From: Hesseltinella vesiculosa
Taxonomy: Eukaryota > Mucoromycota > Mucoromycetes > Mucorales > Cunninghamellaceae
DNA: 64,000 nucleotides
Direction: 5' to 3'
NCBI GenBank assembly: GCA_002104935.1
Contig: MCGT01000013.1
Span: 1-64,000 of the forward strand
A program made the translations under genes and the position numbers. Within the stretch, counting starts at the first letter, position 1. Every line of letters starts with the position of its first letter. Below the pieces are notes generated by a model. The model had not been told where the DNA came from, did not search any database, and saw nothing but the letters and a program-made list of their open reading frames with translations. Shown here piece by piece: positions 60,930-64,000 of the stretch.

Positions 60930-61289
60930 CTAGCATAACACTACTGGAGTCATATCGGAGTATGTAGAAGCGGCAAGCCTGTAGAAATCGTTGAAAATGC
61001 CTCGTGATGACCAGTTGCCGTGTGCAAGGATGTCATCAATGGGAGCACCCGCACTGGCGGCCATGGTGGATCCCAGAGATCTGGCCTTGGGATGACGAAC
61101 GGATGGTGGCCTAGGGATCATTTTCAAAAAATGCTTCATTTGGCGGCGCACGATGTCGGCTGAGACGTCCAGAGAGTGGTCCCGCACGTTGCGAATCAGT
61201 GGAGTGTAATTTTCCTTGGGTCGGTTCACAAATGGTGGGAAAGGTCGTTGGCAGGGCTGCGACGTTTGCTTGCACCTTTCTGTCAATTC
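60930..61289 (-). pseudogene. Tyrosine-recombinase C-terminal fragment (DIRS-like)
   Basis: The minus strand reads IVRRQMKHFLKMIPRPPSVR, then KARSLGSTMAASAGAPIDDI and LAHGNWSSRGIFNDFY to a stop at 60930. The pattern R/K-x-H/R-S-x-x-S/T..A..G....I...G/A-x-W....F..F/Y is the end of tyrosine recombinases of DIRS-type retrotransposons, with the final F-Y being the catalytic tyrosine position. The usual H of the H-x-x-R pair looks replaced (KARSLGST). No reverse transcriptase is nearby, so this is an isolated, decayed piece. Confidence 0.6.
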
Positions 61290-61632
61290 TCAAATTTGAC
61301 GTAACAAGAAGGTTTGAGGTCTTAGTCCCAATGCAAAGCTTGTTCCCTTTAAAAAAAGTGTGAGCCACACCCCATGTTTATTCTTACCTTCCCTTGTATG
61401 GAGGGTAGTGACCCAAGTGTTCGGATATTTGGTTGTGACAGGTGGCAAGGACGAAGCAGACGCAACCCCTCTGGCTGACTGAGGGATTTCACGGTGCACA
61501 TCGAGGGCTGGTGACCGGTAATATACTTCCACCGTGTTGACTATGATCGATTGATGCTTTGAGTTGGTGATGAGGCAACCAGCCAGCAGCTGCGCACTGG
61601 CATATCTGTTTTGTGGCAACATATGCCAACTG

Positions 61633-62163
61633 TCATTGAGCATAGAGGGCCATTTCATCATTTAGCTCGACGTAGCTCCGCTTGCCCAATTCCTTTGAAT
61701 AGGGTCCATAGTTGATGCTCGACATGAGACTTGCAGTGGCATTTTGCGACAATCTACTGTCATCGTCATCATCTCGAGGCCGTTTTTCGCCAAGTGACAC
61801 ATGCTCCAATCTGAATGGCTGAGGTGGACAGGTATCAACAAGAGATTCAACGTATTGACGATGGACGAGCGCATTTTGCTCGATGCCTTCCATGTCAATA
61901 AATGCAATAAGTTGAAGGCCTAGGCTGCCTATGATGTCCAGGGAAAGCCGCTGTTCACCGATGGAGGCATCGAGTTTTCCATAAGGACAGGTGAGCAAGG
62001 TTTATCAAAAAAAAAAAAATGCGCGAGCAAACAAACCTTGTCCATCGAGTTTGACATTGACTATTTGCCTGTGGTAATTATACGTGCGGGTTTTCAGTTG
62101 GGATGGATATTGAAAAGGCTTGGCACATGTGGGACAAATGTGGCCCCCTCCTTCGTTTGTCAT
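61633..62163 (-). CDS. Uncharacterised protein with a CPTC knuckle; model uncertain
   Basis: The ATG at 62163 opens TNEGGGHICPTCAKPFQYPS then QLKTRTYNYHRQIVNVKLDG, with a C-x-x-C that resembles half a zinc finger. A second open stretch at 61998-61633 reads IGEQRLSLDIIGSLGLQLIA, FRLEHVSLGEKRPRDDDD and LGKRSYVELNDEMALY before a stop. I could not find an AG acceptor to join the two cleanly. A further open frame at 61661-61290 overlaps the end in another frame. It may be a host gene with an error, or part of the mobile-element debris next to it. Confidence 0.35.
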
Positions 62164-62265
62164 TTTGAAACGAAAAGAATGTAACCAAAAGCTTCAATCA
62201 TGGGGAGACCTTTTTTTGAAAAAAATTCAAACACAGAAACGCGAGACTCACAAACCCCTTTTTAA

Positions 62266-62325
62266 ATGGTCACTTCCCAAGATGCTGATAAAAAAATGGT
62301 CACTTCCCAAGATGCTGATAAAAAA
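62266..62325. repeat. Two direct copies of a 30-bp unit
   Basis: ATGGTCACTTCCCAAGATGC and the rest of the 30-bp unit occur twice head to tail without mismatch except in the flanking A-run. A recent small tandem duplication. Confidence 0.9.
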
Positions 62326-62420
62326 TAGAAGTGGACGATAGCATAGTAGGAAGTGTGTGGATAGTGGGCTTTGTGAAATTGTAAAGTATAAAAAAAAAGC
62401 ACTGGTTTAATAACTCGACA

Positions 62421-63578
<1,158 letters not shown>

Positions 63579-63740
63579 GGCGTGTTTTGTTTATGAGCGT
63601 TGTAACAAAAAGGAAAGAAAGAGAAAAAAAATGCTGACCCAACTTTTTTACTTTTTTTTTTTTTTTAGGATTGGGGAAGCTGCCGGGCCGGACTGCACGT
63701 GATTGCCGATTGGATGACAAAAAGTCAATCGTCTACTTTA

Positions 63741-64000
63741 TTACATTCGCCAGCGTCCTTTTCGTAATAAGGGCCGGATACGCATAAAGTAATAGGCGGC
63801 CCCATAAGCTATTCCACCCACATGGGCGGCACTGTCCACAAGCCCAGTCTAAAATGAAGACGATCGGTGAGTTGCACAGAAATGGCTTGTCCATGCTGAG
63901 CGTGAAACTTACGTTGAGCGTCGTAGCCTTGTAAATGTCATAAGCTGCAAAGAGACCCACCACACCTAAATAAAAAGGAAAGTATTAGCTTTTAGTTTTT
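63741..64000 (-). CDS. Rhomboid-family protein, C-terminal exons only
   Basis: Two minus-strand exons (63965-63913 and 63848-63741) join in phase and read VVGLFAAYDIYKATTLN then TGLVDSAAHVGGIAYGAAYY, ending LLRKGRWRM. The D-x-A-A-H-x-G-G-x-x-x-G pattern in the last membrane helix carries the catalytic histidine of rhomboid serine proteases. The Gly-x-Ser helix and the start lie beyond the right edge. A mitochondrial (Pcp1/PARL-like) member is plausible but cannot be shown from this end. Confidence 0.7.

Overview
The window is a gene-dense eukaryotic, almost certainly fungal, segment. Most genes carry several short introns (about 50-70 nt) with GT..AG borders, many with a long homopolymeric T run just before the acceptor. 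The gene set fits an early-diverging fungus, most likely Mucoromycota: a full-length tuberin (TSC2), FAN1, a SAM-domain kinesin-13, an Ypt7/Rab7, a ferrochelatase with C-terminal cluster cysteines, and Tc1-like and DIRS-like transposon relics of the kind common in that group. The species cannot be named from the sequence alone.

Layout. 1-6.3 kb: an unidentified multi-exon gene running off the left edge, a broken Tc1-like transposase, phosphatidylserine decarboxylase, a relic of a heat-shock-factor DNA-binding domain, and a small unknown gene. 6.6-31.5 kb: a compact housekeeping block: Ofd1/Tpa1-type 2OG dioxygenase, Gtr2/RagC GTPase, an RCC1-repeat protein, a PLD6-like HKD phospholipase, RBM18, Mgr2/ROMO1, TSC2, a small unknown, ferrochelatase, importin-9/Kap114 and a kinesin-13. 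31.5-43.3 kb: an accessory, repeat-rich island with copies of a dispersed A/T-rich repeat, hairpin and tandem repeats, a lineage-specific membrane protein with a tandemly duplicated exon array and about 30 coding heptads, and transposon debris. 43.3-64 kb: FAN1, an F-box-like fragment, an aftiphilin-type clathrin adaptor, Ypt7, a multi-KH RNA-binding protein, Get3, Ydj1, a degraded tyrosine-recombinase fragment, NADH-cytochrome b5 reductase and the 3' end of a rhomboid gene.

Functional links. Gtr2 and TSC2 lie about 5 kb apart and both feed TORC1 nutrient signalling, and Ypt7 acts at the same vacuolar membrane. PSD, Mgr2, ferrochelatase, the PLD6-like hydrolase and possibly the rhomboid are mitochondrial. 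Get3 and Ydj1 are adjacent and both handle newly made or membrane-bound proteins. These are functional themes, not operons.

Most unusual is the gene at 37509-40973 (minus). A 14-exon model keeps phase at every junction and gives about 860 residues: four or so membrane segments, then five near-identical 63-nt symmetric exons separated by near-identical introns, then a V-R-[PLF]-[AT]-A-P heptad array. I recognise no homologue. All intron positions given are read by eye and need transcript support.
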